IMG/VR virus record: IMGVR_UViG_3300020470_000155
Coordinates: 1 to 28,631 of that record
Source of the DNA: a virus
Strand: one strand, 5' to 3'
Length of the DNA stretch: 28,631 bases
The position numbers and the translations under genes were made by a program. Below, piece after piece: positions 1-6,958 of this stretch. Each line of letters starts with the position of its first letter. The first letter of the stretch is position 1. The notes under the pieces were generated by a model. The model was not told the origin of the DNA, searched no databases, and was given only the letters and a program-made list of their open reading frames with translations.

Positions 1-39
1 AATAAAATTTGATAATTTGTTAGGACTTTCTGTTGCCAT
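1..39 (-). CDS. Start of a gene running off the left edge (unidentified; possibly gp3 position)
   Basis: Only the first 13 codons are visible, reading MATESPNKLSNFI with no stop before the window edge. The ATG shares bases with the stop codon of the upstream gene in a TAATG overlap. A good Shine-Dalgarno, AAGGAG, lies about 9 bases upstream, so this start is credible. It is the third gene of the minus-strand unit gp4, the ~198-aa protein, then this gene. In T4, genes 4, 2 and 3 are neighbours, so position alone would suggest the tail-completion protein gp3. Thirteen residues cannot confirm that. Confidence 0.55.
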   Translation of the reverse strand, partial: MATESPNKLSNFI

Positions 40-635
40 TAAATTGTGCTCCTTTTACGTTCAGGAATTTTATTACTATGTCTCCAAACTGTTCTATCCG
101 ATGCACCTGTAAAGTCTTGTACTGGTAAAAATATAGCTGCTTTCCAATGTTCTGGATCAACTTTTAAAAGTCTACCTTGTATTTGATTACTTAAATATTT
201 TTTAATTGAATTCCTTGCTCCTGGAAACCTTGTAAAGTTTTGTACTATTCTCCAATCAGATGCTAATTTGTCTTGTTTAGTTATTTGAAAATCCTGTTTA
301 TTTTGTGGCATAAGTTGGCCTAACAATTCTGCTCTTTTTAATGGAGCTAGATAATGTAAGTTAATACCACTGAATCCGTTTGGCAAAGGTTCAGAAATCA
401 TAACAAGAGGAAAGCCATCGTAATACTTTAATGTTTCCTTATGTCTAGGATCATATCTAAACATATACATTGAACCTACTTCTAATTTATTAGTTATCTC
501 TCCGATATCTGTTTTAAGAACTTCTGCATAGGTATTAATACCCTCAAGATACTTTCTTATAGCTGCTTGATACCATTGTGCTGATCTATCTATATCACCA
601 GCTGCTGTTCTTATATTTTCAAATGGGTTTGCCAT
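39..635 (-). CDS. Conserved phage protein, T4 gene 2 position (possible DNA-end protector), 198 aa
   Basis: The chosen start gives MANPFENIR and a 198-residue soluble protein with no membrane segment. A longer start at 659 would add eight residues and overlap gp4, but a perfect TATAAATA sits between that start and this one, so the inner ATG is preferred. The middle holds a run of aromatic and proline residues (YMFRYDPRHKETLKYYDGF, then GFSGINLHYL). From memory this YYDxFPL...GxNLHYL pattern recurs in small proteins of many tailed phages, but its role is not settled. The gene directly follows gp4. Genes 2, 4 and 53 are adjacent on the T4 map, so by position it may be the counterpart of gp2, which protects packaged DNA ends. 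That is inference from synteny only; T4 gp2 is longer (about 274 aa). Confidence 0.6.
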   Translation of the reverse strand: MANPFENIRTAAGDIDRSAQWYQAAIRKYLEGINTYAEVLKTDIGEITNKLEVGSMYMFRYDPRHKETLKYYDGFPLVMISEPLPNGFSGINLHYLAPLKRAELLGQLMPQNKQDFQITKQDKLASDWRIVQNFTRFPGARNSIKKYLSNQIQGRLLKVDPEHWKAAIFLPVQDFTGASDRTVWRHSNKIPERKRSTI

Positions 636-640
636 ACTTG

Positions 641-648
641 TATTTATA
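641..648 (-). promoter_or_regulatory. T4-type late promoter, perfect TATAAATA, abutting the start codon
   Basis: Reading the minus strand, TATAAATA begins right after the gp4 stop codon. It is followed by CAAGT and then the ATG at 635. T4 late promoters consist of this -10 element only and start a few bases downstream. The predicted RNA start therefore falls at or next to the A of the ATG, giving a leaderless or nearly leaderless message. Confidence 0.6.
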
Positions 649-1095
649 TTAGATACCAAGTTCTTTTTCAGTAATAATCATAAATTCCATATTTTGTTTC
701 TTACAAAATTGTTTAGCACTTTCCCATTTTGCTTCGTTGACACCCCATTGTGCAACTTCTTGTAAGTATTTTTTAGTTTTTCTTCTGGGCTCTGGAGGTT
801 TTGTAAATCTTTTTGGTTTTACTTCTATTAGATATTTTTTAACAGAACCGTTTACTTGTTTAATTTCTGCATAAAAATCTATATAATATTTGTGTATTCT
901 TCTATCTAGTGGACTACGATAAGGTATTGCTATTTCCTCTGATACCCAACCAATTACAGATTCATTAAGATCACACCAATTCATAAACTTTAATTCATAA
1001 CTAGACCTGTAGATTATATCTGAGGCATTTCCCAAATATTTTAATCTATTTCGAGGAATAAATCGTCCTTTGTATATTTCTTTAGCATAAACCAT
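649..1095 (-). CDS. 4: Head completion protein gp4, predicted nuclease
   Basis: The 148-residue product matches the length of T4 gp4 (about 150 aa), which acts on the filled head before the tail joins. The family start is recognisable: KGRFIPRNRLKYLG, then IIYRSSYELKFMNW, then a WVSEEIAIPY strand, then the YYIDFYAE and YLIEVKPK segments. The spacing E(YRSSYE)...D(YYIDF)...E-x-K(IEVKPK) fits the TnsA/PD-(D/E)XK nuclease arrangement, with D and ExK as likely metal and catalytic residues. It is the first gene of a minus-strand unit and diverges from gp48. No strong Shine-Dalgarno is seen. A CATAAATA late promoter lies about 30 bases upstream, inside the start of gp48. Its stop is followed at once by the next gene's promoter. 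Confidence 0.8.
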   Translation of the reverse strand: MVYAKEIYKGRFIPRNRLKYLGNASDIIYRSSYELKFMNWCDLNESVIGWVSEEIAIPYRSPLDRRIHKYYIDFYAEIKQVNGSVKKYLIEVKPKRFTKPPEPRRKTKKYLQEVAQWGVNEAKWESAKQFCKKQNMEFMIITEKELGI

Positions 1096-1102
1096 ATAAA
1101 TA
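1095..1102 (+). promoter_or_regulatory. T4-type late promoter for the gp48 baseplate operon
   Basis: A perfect TATAAATA lies 27 bases upstream of the gp48 ATG. That leaves room for a short leader carrying the GGAG Shine-Dalgarno at 1121-1124. No -35 box is expected for this promoter class, which is driven by the phage sigma factor gp55 and the sliding clamp. Its first base overlaps the start codon of gp4 on the opposite strand. Confidence 0.75.
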
Positions 1103-1124
1103 AGATAAAGATAACTTCATGGAG

Positions 1125-1132
1125 TATTTATG
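1125..1132 (-). promoter_or_regulatory. T4-type late promoter (CATAAATA) for gp4, divergent
   Basis: On the minus strand CATAAATA ends 29 bases before the gp4 ATG. It overlaps the start codon of gp48. With the plus-strand TATAAATA at 1095-1102 it forms a compact divergent promoter pair. Each element sits on the start codon of the opposite gene, and the 5' ends of the two transcripts should be complementary over roughly ten bases. Confidence 0.65.
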
Positions 1133-2503
1133 TCAACAGACACAAAGGTATCAGATCAAAGAGTAAATGCACAACGTCCAGACGATGCAGAAATCAAACG
1201 TAAAGGTTTCTTGGAGCATGCAGACGCATGGATTCCTGGTGCCTGGACAGACCATGAGAAAGAACAAAAGAGACGATCTCAACAAAATAAAGACCCGTCT
1301 TATAAATCAAATATAGATGATTATCAAGTTGAAAGAATGGGTTATAGAGATCGTAAAAATGATCCTGACTTTGATGAAAATGAAGATGATAGATGGGAAT
1401 TTGTAGGTAGAGAAGAAGGTAAAGGTAACAGAAGACCTAGTGCCAAACAAATACAACATGGCGTAAACATGTTTAAATACCCTGCTGAGATAGGTGGTGA
1501 CCCGTATCCACATAGTGTTATATTTTATATAAACGCAAGAGAGAATACAGTATCAGGAACAACAGCTCTTGCTAAAGGTAATTCAGGTGATGAAAAATCA
1601 CAAGCGGCATTTAAAAAAGCACAAGCACAGAAAAATGCAGACTACACTCAACAGAACAGAGCAAAATCAGAAGAATATAATGATGTGATGGCAGGTACTT
1701 CAGCAATAGCAGGTGGTACTGTAGGTTTTGGACTTGGTAAAAAACTTAAAGGACAAAATGGGGGAGCACAAACAGAATTTTTAACAGGTACTGGAGGTGC
1801 ATTACTAGGTGCTGCAGTATCTCAAGGAGTAGATTTAGTTTCAACTGTTAGATTAATGGATGCAATTCAATTACATATACCAGCAGCACAAATAGCACAA
1901 TACACGGCCAATTGGGACGAAGACTCATTAGGAACAGCAATGGGATTATTAGCTTCAGGTAGAGGTGATATTAAAGATGTATTTTCAAAAGAAGGTTTAG
2001 AATTTGGTGGAAGAAATATGGCAGCAGCAATAGCAAATATACCTTCTCAAATGGGTATTGGAGATCTTAACGCAGGAGCAGCTGTAGAAGCAACATCAAA
2101 GAAGGTTAACAATCCATATAAGGAACAATTATTTAAGAGTATGGGCTTTAGAAAGTTTGCATTTAATTATGTATTTGCTCCTAAAAACCAAGGCGAATAT
2201 GCCTCGATTGTTAAAATTGTAGACACATTTAAATATCATATGCACCCAGAAATATCTCCAGATGATTTGTTTATGATTTATCCTTCAGAGTTTGATATAG
2301 AGTATATGTACAGAAATAAAGAAAACACACAATTACATAGAATATCAACTTGTGCTTTAACAGATTTAAAAGTAACATATGGTTCAGATGGACAAATGAC
2401 ATCATTTAGAGATTCTGATGGTGCACCAAACGAAATAGCATTACAGTTATCATTCACAGAACTAGAAACACTAACAACAGACAGAATAGACAGAGGATTC
2501 TAA
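1130..2503 (+). CDS. 48: Baseplate tail-tube cap protein, gp48-like
   Basis: A 457-residue baseplate protein, longer than T4 gp48 (364 aa). The first ~110 residues are highly charged (KEQKRRSQQNKD, RNDPDFDENEDD). The middle, about 185-240, is Gly/Ala-rich and hydrophobic (GGTVGFGLGKKL, GGALLGAAVSQG). The C-terminal ~130 residues carry the signature I associate with marine T4-like gp48: FAFNYVFAPKN, TFKYHMHPEISPDDLFMIYP, LHRISTCALTDLKV and the ending LSFTELETLTTDRIDRGF. T4 gp48 likewise ends in a Phe-rich sheet with a Leu/Thr-rich terminus. It should cap the hub and nucleate the tail tube. The related cap protein gp54 is the main alternative. The stop shares its last base with the gp53 ATG (TAATG), which implies coupled translation. 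Confidence 0.7.
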   Translation: MSTDTKVSDQRVNAQRPDDAEIKRKGFLEHADAWIPGAWTDHEKEQKRRSQQNKDPSYKSNIDDYQVERMGYRDRKNDPDFDENEDDRWEFVGREEGKGNRRPSAKQIQHGVNMFKYPAEIGGDPYPHSVIFYINARENTVSGTTALAKGNSGDEKSQAAFKKAQAQKNADYTQQNRAKSEEYNDVMAGTSAIAGGTVGFGLGKKLKGQNGGAQTEFLTGTGGALLGAAVSQGVDLVSTVRLMDAIQLHIPAAQIAQYTANWDEDSLGTAMGLLASGRGDIKDVFSKEGLEFGGRNMAAAIANIPSQMGIGDLNAGAAVEATSKKVNNPYKEQLFKSMGFRKFAFNYVFAPKNQGEYASIVKIVDTFKYHMHPEISPDDLFMIYPSEFDIEYMYRNKENTQLHRISTCALTDLKVTYGSDGQMTSFRDSDGAPNEIALQLSFTELETLTTDRIDRGF

Positions 2504-3027
2504 TGTATTTTAAAACACTACCTAATATTGTATATCCATTTAAAGAGTCCGCTACAAGTAAGACAGCAAAGACGAAAGTAGTAAAGGATATATTTAGGCG
2601 AATACAATTAGACAAATATATTGTTAACAGACAAAAGTTAGAAACTTATTTTGTTAGAGATGGTGAAACACCTGAAATAGTTGCACATAAATTATATGGT
2701 AATCCTAAATATCATTTTATATTGTTAATATTAAACAATATTATAGATCCTAGAAAAGAATGGCCTAAAGGAAATAGAGAATTAAGATTATATGTTGAGC
2801 AAAAATATGGTGCTAATAATACAACTGATGTTCATCATTATGTAGAGGCAACTGATTCAGATATTATAGTAGACTGGGATACGACTAGATTACAAAACGG
2901 AGAAATAAAAGCAGTTACAAATATGGAATATGAAGAAGAATTAAATGAAGATAAGAAACAAATATTCATATTACCTAACACTCAAATTAAAGACTTTGTA
3001 GACCAGTATAAAAAATTGGTAGGTTAA
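2503..3027 (+). CDS. 53: Baseplate wedge subunit gp53
   Basis: At 174 residues it is close to T4 gp53 (196 aa). The diagnostic core is YFVRDGETPEIVAHKLYGNP followed by YHFILLILNNIIDPRKEWP. It matches the T4 pattern YYIKGSPRPEELANAIYGNP then YWVLLMCNDNYDPYYGW, a LysM-like fold. The C-terminal helix (EEEL...IKDFVDQYKKLVG) also fits the family. gp53 joins neighbouring wedges during baseplate assembly. The gene sits between the hub/cap genes, overlaps the gp48 stop by one base, and is followed four bases later by gp27. The Shine-Dalgarno for the next gene (GGTAGG) lies within its last codons. Confidence 0.88.
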   Translation: MYFKTLPNIVYPFKESATSKTAKTKVVKDIFRRIQLDKYIVNRQKLETYFVRDGETPEIVAHKLYGNPKYHFILLILNNIIDPRKEWPKGNRELRLYVEQKYGANNTTDVHHYVEATDSDIIVDWDTTRLQNGEIKAVTNMEYEEELNEDKKQIFILPNTQIKDFVDQYKKLVG

Positions 3028-3030
3028 ATT

Positions 3031-4359
3031 ATGGCAGAAGGCAATCTTGCAAGTTGGGTAAAATGTGAACTTGTCCCTAATGAAGGGGTCTCAGGCACAG
3101 AACCCTTAGACATAAGAGCAATGTGTTTGGAATGTTTAATACATGAGGATATATTTTCTCCAACAATGTATGGGTCTTTGACTTTAGCAGATAGTGTTAA
3201 CTTAATAGGCAATACTCCTATAATGGGAGGCGAAAAATTACATCTTTCTTTTGTAAATAAATCAATTAAAGATCTAGGTGAAGACACACCTGATACTATA
3301 ATAGAAAGAACATTTATAGTATATGCTATTGAAGACAGAAGATTAAACAACGATCGTCAACAATTCTATACATTAAAATTTATTTCACCTGAAGCGTATG
3401 TAGACAATGAAGTTTCTTTATCAAAAAGTTATGAAGGAACAACAGACGAAATAGTTGAAAAAATATTTAATGAAATTTTTGTAGACAATGATATATCTAG
3501 ATTTGATGGTGGTGAGCCTTCAAATTTAACTATTGCAGATAGACCACACTTAACTAAACTTAAATATATTTCTAATTTTTGGACACCCTTTCAAAATTTT
3601 GCTTACTTATCTAAAAGAACTAAAGGGGCATCATTATTTGGTAGTGATTGGTTCTTTTATGAAAGTAATAAAGGTTTTTATTTTACATCATTACAAGCTT
3701 TAATACAAGCACAAAAAGATAATCCTTGGGCTACATTAGTTTATAATCCTACATCAGGATCAGGTAGTGCAGAACAACCAGCTTTCCCTAGAACAATAAC
3801 TGAAATAAAAGTACCTAGAACTATTGATATATTAGAAAATCAGGACTCAGGTTACTTAGCAAGTTCTGTTAGAGCATATGATTTAATGGCCAAAAAGATG
3901 GAAGAAAAAGAAATCGATATAAGGGAGAATTGGACTAACTTTGTACATACAGATGAAGGTGTGCCTGTTCCAGCAGGAGTTGGTAGAACACCTTTTTTAA
4001 AACAAACATTTAAAGTATTAAATGCAGTGCCTTATAATGACTTTGAATATAATCATAAACTTTATGTTGATAATGAATTAACTAGAGATAATTATATAAA
4101 CTCATTTAATAATTATAGATTTGAACTTGAAATGCCTGGGAGAACAGATATAGAAGCAGGAGCTATGTTTACTTTAGACTATCCTAGCATGAAAGAAAAA
4201 ATTGTAGGTATGGGACCTGATGAAGTACTTGATCCAATACTTTCAGGAAATTATTTAATAACAGCCGTAAAACATAGGATTACTCCTATGAATTATATAA
4301 ACCAAGTAGAGTTTGTCAAAAATGGCATAGCTGCTGGAGATATGGGAGATGAAGAATGA
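3031..4359 (+). CDS. 27: Baseplate central hub protein, gp27-like
   Basis: The 442-residue protein has the layout of T4 gp27 (391 aa), which forms the trimeric torus holding the gp5 spike. Segments line up in order: an N-terminal strand pair with SPTMYGSLTLADSVNL (T4: DSLYGRNEGMLQFYDSKNI); GGEKLHLSFVN; IIERTFIVYAIEDRR; LKFISPEAYVDNEVSLSKSY; EIVEKIFNEIF; and an Ile-Ser-Asn-Phe-Trp-Thr-Pro-Phe-Gln-Asn-Phe-Ala-Tyr-Leu stretch matching T4 IPWTSTFENYLSYV. WFFYESNKGFYFTSLQAL follows, then a C-terminal TDIEAGAMFTLDYP barrel strand. The next gene overlaps it by ATGA and encodes gp5, the physical partner of gp27. The match is from remembered family sequence, not an alignment run. Confidence 0.75.
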   Translation: MAEGNLASWVKCELVPNEGVSGTEPLDIRAMCLECLIHEDIFSPTMYGSLTLADSVNLIGNTPIMGGEKLHLSFVNKSIKDLGEDTPDTIIERTFIVYAIEDRRLNNDRQQFYTLKFISPEAYVDNEVSLSKSYEGTTDEIVEKIFNEIFVDNDISRFDGGEPSNLTIADRPHLTKLKYISNFWTPFQNFAYLSKRTKGASLFGSDWFFYESNKGFYFTSLQALIQAQKDNPWATLVYNPTSGSGSAEQPAFPRTITEIKVPRTIDILENQDSGYLASSVRAYDLMAKKMEEKEIDIRENWTNFVHTDEGVPVPAGVGRTPFLKQTFKVLNAVPYNDFEYNHKLYVDNELTRDNYINSFNNYRFELEMPGRTDIEAGAMFTLDYPSMKEKIVGMGPDEVLDPILSGNYLITAVKHRITPMNYINQVEFVKNGIAAGDMGDEE

Positions 4360-5921
4360 AATTGAAAAATCATGGTAGATTAAATACACCTGATTTTATA
4401 TGGTGGATAGGTGTAATTGAAAATAGAATTGATCCTTACAAACTAGGAAGGTATCAAGTAAGAGTAATGGGATATCATACAGGTAATAAGGAATCATTAC
4501 CTACTGAGGATTTACCTTGGGCAACGTTATTAAATTCTGTTACAAATGCAAGTATGTCAGGAATAATGGAAACCCCTAATCTTGTTGAAGGCTCTACAGT
4601 AGTAGGATTCTTTAGTGATGGTGAAGACGGACAAATGCCTATTATAATGGGTTCATTAGCAGGTATGCCTTACGAGGCTCCTGTAGAAGATGGCTTTGCA
4701 GATCCTAGAGGAATATATCCTAGAAGAATAGAAGAGGGAGCAGAAGACGAAGGTTTAAATGTATTAAATGAATCTGACTTACCTAGACTAGCAAGAGATA
4801 AAGATGCTGAAAAACATATTACATTAATTAATAAAAGAGAACAAAGAGAAACAGAAATAAGAACAGCAAAGGCACCTTCAGTATCAGAGGAAACAGGCGA
4901 TGCTATATTAGATGATAAATCAGGTGTTGATTACGAAGGAGTAACATGGGACGAACCACACCCAAGAGGAGCAGAAACATTAGAATATTTTGACCCACAA
5001 ACTGATGAGGAATATCAGGCAGGTCCAGACTTTGAAAAACACAATTCTGTTTATCCATTTAATAGAGTTAAAGAAACAGAATCAGGACATGTATTTGAAG
5101 TAGATGATACACCACAAAATGGAAGGATTCATGAGTATCATAATGCAGGCACATTTAGAGAAGTACAAAGAGACGGAACAACAGTAACAAAAATTGTTGG
5201 AGACAAATATGAGATAATAGCAGGTAGTGAAAATGTTGTTATAAGGGGTGCAGCAAATGTTACAATAGCCGGCGATTGTAAGATGTTAGTAAAGGGTGAT
5301 AAATATGAAGAGATAGAAGGAAATCACTTTGTATCTGTATATGGAGATCGTATTACAAAAATTAATGGTAATGATATACGATCAGTTATTACAGACGTTA
5401 CTGAACAAATTAATGGCAACAGAACAGTAAGGGTTACAGGAGATGACACAGAAACAGTTGAAGGTAAACAAAGTGAAACAGTTGGTAAAGAAAAATCAGT
5501 AACTGTTACAGGTAATTTATTACAAACTTATTCATCTAATCATACTTCTAATGTAGCAGGATTTAGAATGGATGAGGTAATAGGAAATAGAACTATGATA
5601 ACAGGCGGTAATATACAATCAGGTGCTGGAGGAACAAGTTTATTCTCTTCTAAAGGAGACCAACATTTAAAAACAGAAGGGAATCAAAAGGTTGAAGTAA
5701 CAGGAAGTATAACTGAAACAGCAGCTAGTGCAGATGAGGCATATACAGGAACACATAAAACAGCGGCAGGTACAGCAGATAAAGTATATGACGCAGGTGA
5801 GATTACAGTAGCTACTATAACACATACTCAACATACACATCAAACAACATCAATGGATACTGGTAATGGTGCTAATTCAGGTAAGAAGAATGCTTCTGAT
5901 TCACCAAATAGCGGAACATAA
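4356..5921 (+). CDS. 5: Baseplate hub spike, gp5-like, lacking the lysozyme domain
   Basis: A 521-residue spike protein. Residues 1-110 form the OB-fold that docks on gp27: WWIGVIENRIDPYKLGRYQV, DLPWATLLNSVTNASMSG, VEGSTVVGFFSDGEDGQMPI, IMGSLAGMP. Residues ~130-260 are charged and show no lysozyme-like E...D/T catalytic arrangement. From ~270 on, short valine/glycine strand repeats (VVIRGAANVTIAGD, TVRVTGDDTETVEGKQ, SVTVTGNLLQ) build the trimeric beta-helix needle. T4 gp5 (575 aa) carries its lysozyme between these two parts; here only a linker remains. Near the C-terminus, HTQHTH at residues 490-495 could bind a metal ion at the tip, as the HxH motif does in the P2 gpV spike, but a Gly/Ser/Asn-rich tail of 26 residues follows it. 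Start and stop overlap gp27 by ATGA. Confidence 0.82.
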   Translation: MKLKNHGRLNTPDFIWWIGVIENRIDPYKLGRYQVRVMGYHTGNKESLPTEDLPWATLLNSVTNASMSGIMETPNLVEGSTVVGFFSDGEDGQMPIIMGSLAGMPYEAPVEDGFADPRGIYPRRIEEGAEDEGLNVLNESDLPRLARDKDAEKHITLINKREQRETEIRTAKAPSVSEETGDAILDDKSGVDYEGVTWDEPHPRGAETLEYFDPQTDEEYQAGPDFEKHNSVYPFNRVKETESGHVFEVDDTPQNGRIHEYHNAGTFREVQRDGTTVTKIVGDKYEIIAGSENVVIRGAANVTIAGDCKMLVKGDKYEEIEGNHFVSVYGDRITKINGNDIRSVITDVTEQINGNRTVRVTGDDTETVEGKQSETVGKEKSVTVTGNLLQTYSSNHTSNVAGFRMDEVIGNRTMITGGNIQSGAGGTSLFSSKGDQHLKTEGNQKVEVTGSITETAASADEAYTGTHKTAAGTADKVYDAGEITVATITHTQHTHQTTSMDTGNGANSGKKNASDSPNSGT

Positions 5922-5933
5922 TAGGAGGGTAAA

Positions 5934-6533
5934 ATGAGTTGCGGACCAGCAGAAAAAATGAGAGCAATGGCAGATGAGATAGATGCCTTAAATAAAAAAG
6001 CAGAAGATGCAGTAAACGCTGCTATAGGAGATAAACTAGGTGCGTTACAACAGGAAGCACAAGATAAAATTAATGGTATAATGGCTAAGGTAGAGGGTAT
6101 GATACCTTCTATTGGTTTCCCTAAACCTTCCACCAATAGTATAACTGACTTAGAAAATATTGCCAAACTTATTATGTTAGGTAAACTAGCAGAGCCACAA
6201 GTTGAAGCAGCAATAAAACAGTTTAAATCTGCATGGGGTGGAGATATAGACATAGACAACTTAGCAGATAGATTAAGAAAGGGGTCTTTAGCAATAGATC
6301 AAATTTGTAAAGCTATCCCAAATTTAGAAACAGATGGTGTACAGGTTACAGTTAAAGGGACACCAACTTCATTCCCTGAAGTAGATGCTGTTGCATTATT
6401 AAAGGGTGGAGACTTACCTGAATATAAAAAACCTAAATTACAGTATGATATTACAAAAAGAACAAAAGAGGCAACAGATTCTTTCCTAAAAGTTAAAATG
6501 CCTCGAATAAAAATAGGACCAGGACACCTATAA
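5934..6533 (+). CDS. Unidentified baseplate-region protein with N-terminal coiled coil, 199 aa
   Basis: The start has a very strong Shine-Dalgarno (AGGAGGG, 5923-5929). The first ~65 residues are Ala/Glu/Lys-rich with heptad-like spacing (MADEIDALNKKAEDAVNAAI, KLGALQQEAQDKINGIM) and should form a coiled coil. The middle is helical (LENIAKLIMLGKLAEPQVEA, LADRLRKGSLAIDQICKAIP). The end is basic and Pro/Ile-rich (LKVKMPRIKIGPGHL). No membrane segment or catalytic motif is seen. It lies between the spike gene and gp25, where I know of no T4 counterpart with this sequence. Given its setting it may be a baseplate or chaperone-like component, but no function is recognised. Confidence 0.7.
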   Translation: MSCGPAEKMRAMADEIDALNKKAEDAVNAAIGDKLGALQQEAQDKINGIMAKVEGMIPSIGFPKPSTNSITDLENIAKLIMLGKLAEPQVEAAIKQFKSAWGGDIDIDNLADRLRKGSLAIDQICKAIPNLETDGVQVTVKGTPTSFPEVDAVALLKGGDLPEYKKPKLQYDITKRTKEATDSFLKVKMPRIKIGPGHL

Positions 6534-6536
6534 TGG

Positions 6537-6544
6537 TATAAATA
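6537..6544 (+). promoter_or_regulatory. T4-type late promoter, perfect TATAAATA, abutting the gp25 start
   Basis: TATAAATA begins three bases after the upstream stop codon and is followed by CTAAT and then the gp25 ATG. The RNA would start at or next to the A of the ATG. No Shine-Dalgarno precedes this ATG. The layout TATAAATAC-N4-ATGGC is the same as at 648-633 on the minus strand. Confidence 0.65.
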
Positions 6545-6549
6545 CTAAT

Positions 6550-6954
6550 ATGGCAACTTTAAAGAAAAAAGTATCAAGGATATACAAAGATTTTGACATG
6601 GCTTTTAATGTCAACGCAACTACCGGCGACTTAATGAAAAAGTTAGATGACAATGCAGTTAAACAATCTATAAAGAACTTAATGTTGACAGAAAGATATG
6701 AGAGGCCATTTCAACCTGAAATAGGATCAGGGCTTTATACAATGTTATTTGAACCAATGGATTTGTTAGTAGCACAGTCTATGAAGAAACAAATTCATAA
6801 TATGATTACAAACTTTGAACCTAGGGTTGAAATAAAAGAAATACAAGTTATTCCTGATTTTGACCAAAACTATTATGGAATAACTCTTAGGTATAAAATT
6901 AGAGGGGTAAATGAACCACAAGAACTGCAAACAAAATTAACAAGGTTAAGGTAA
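6550..6954 (+). CDS. 25: Baseplate wedge subunit gp25
   Basis: At 134 residues it is almost the same length as T4 gp25 (132 aa) and has the GPW/gp25 fold: YKDFDMAFNVNATTGDLM, a short helix with VKQSIKNLMLT, ERYERPFQPEIGSGLYTMLF, then NFEPRVEIKEIQVIPDFDQN. The E-x-P-F-x-P-E-x-G and EPR motifs are hallmarks of the family, which also occurs in contractile secretion systems. gp25 with gp6 and gp53 forms the wedge core that triggers sheath contraction. It has no visible ribosome site and a late promoter directly against its start. Five bases separate its stop from gp6. Confidence 0.93.
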   Translation: MATLKKKVSRIYKDFDMAFNVNATTGDLMKKLDDNAVKQSIKNLMLTERYERPFQPEIGSGLYTMLFEPMDLLVAQSMKKQIHNMITNFEPRVEIKEIQVIPDFDQNYYGITLRYKIRGVNEPQELQTKLTRLR

Positions 6955-6958
6955 AGAA

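Noticed and set aside
1307-1513. Minus-strand frame inside gp48
   Set aside because: It is Ile/Phe/Thr-rich, lies opposite a well supported gene and has no ribosome site. It is the shadow of charged Asp/Glu/Lys/Arg codons.
5298-5305. GATAAATA inside the spike gene as a late promoter
   Set aside because: It is more than 600 bases from the next start and encodes part of the beta-helix repeats. Chance occurrence in AT-rich coding sequence is more likely.
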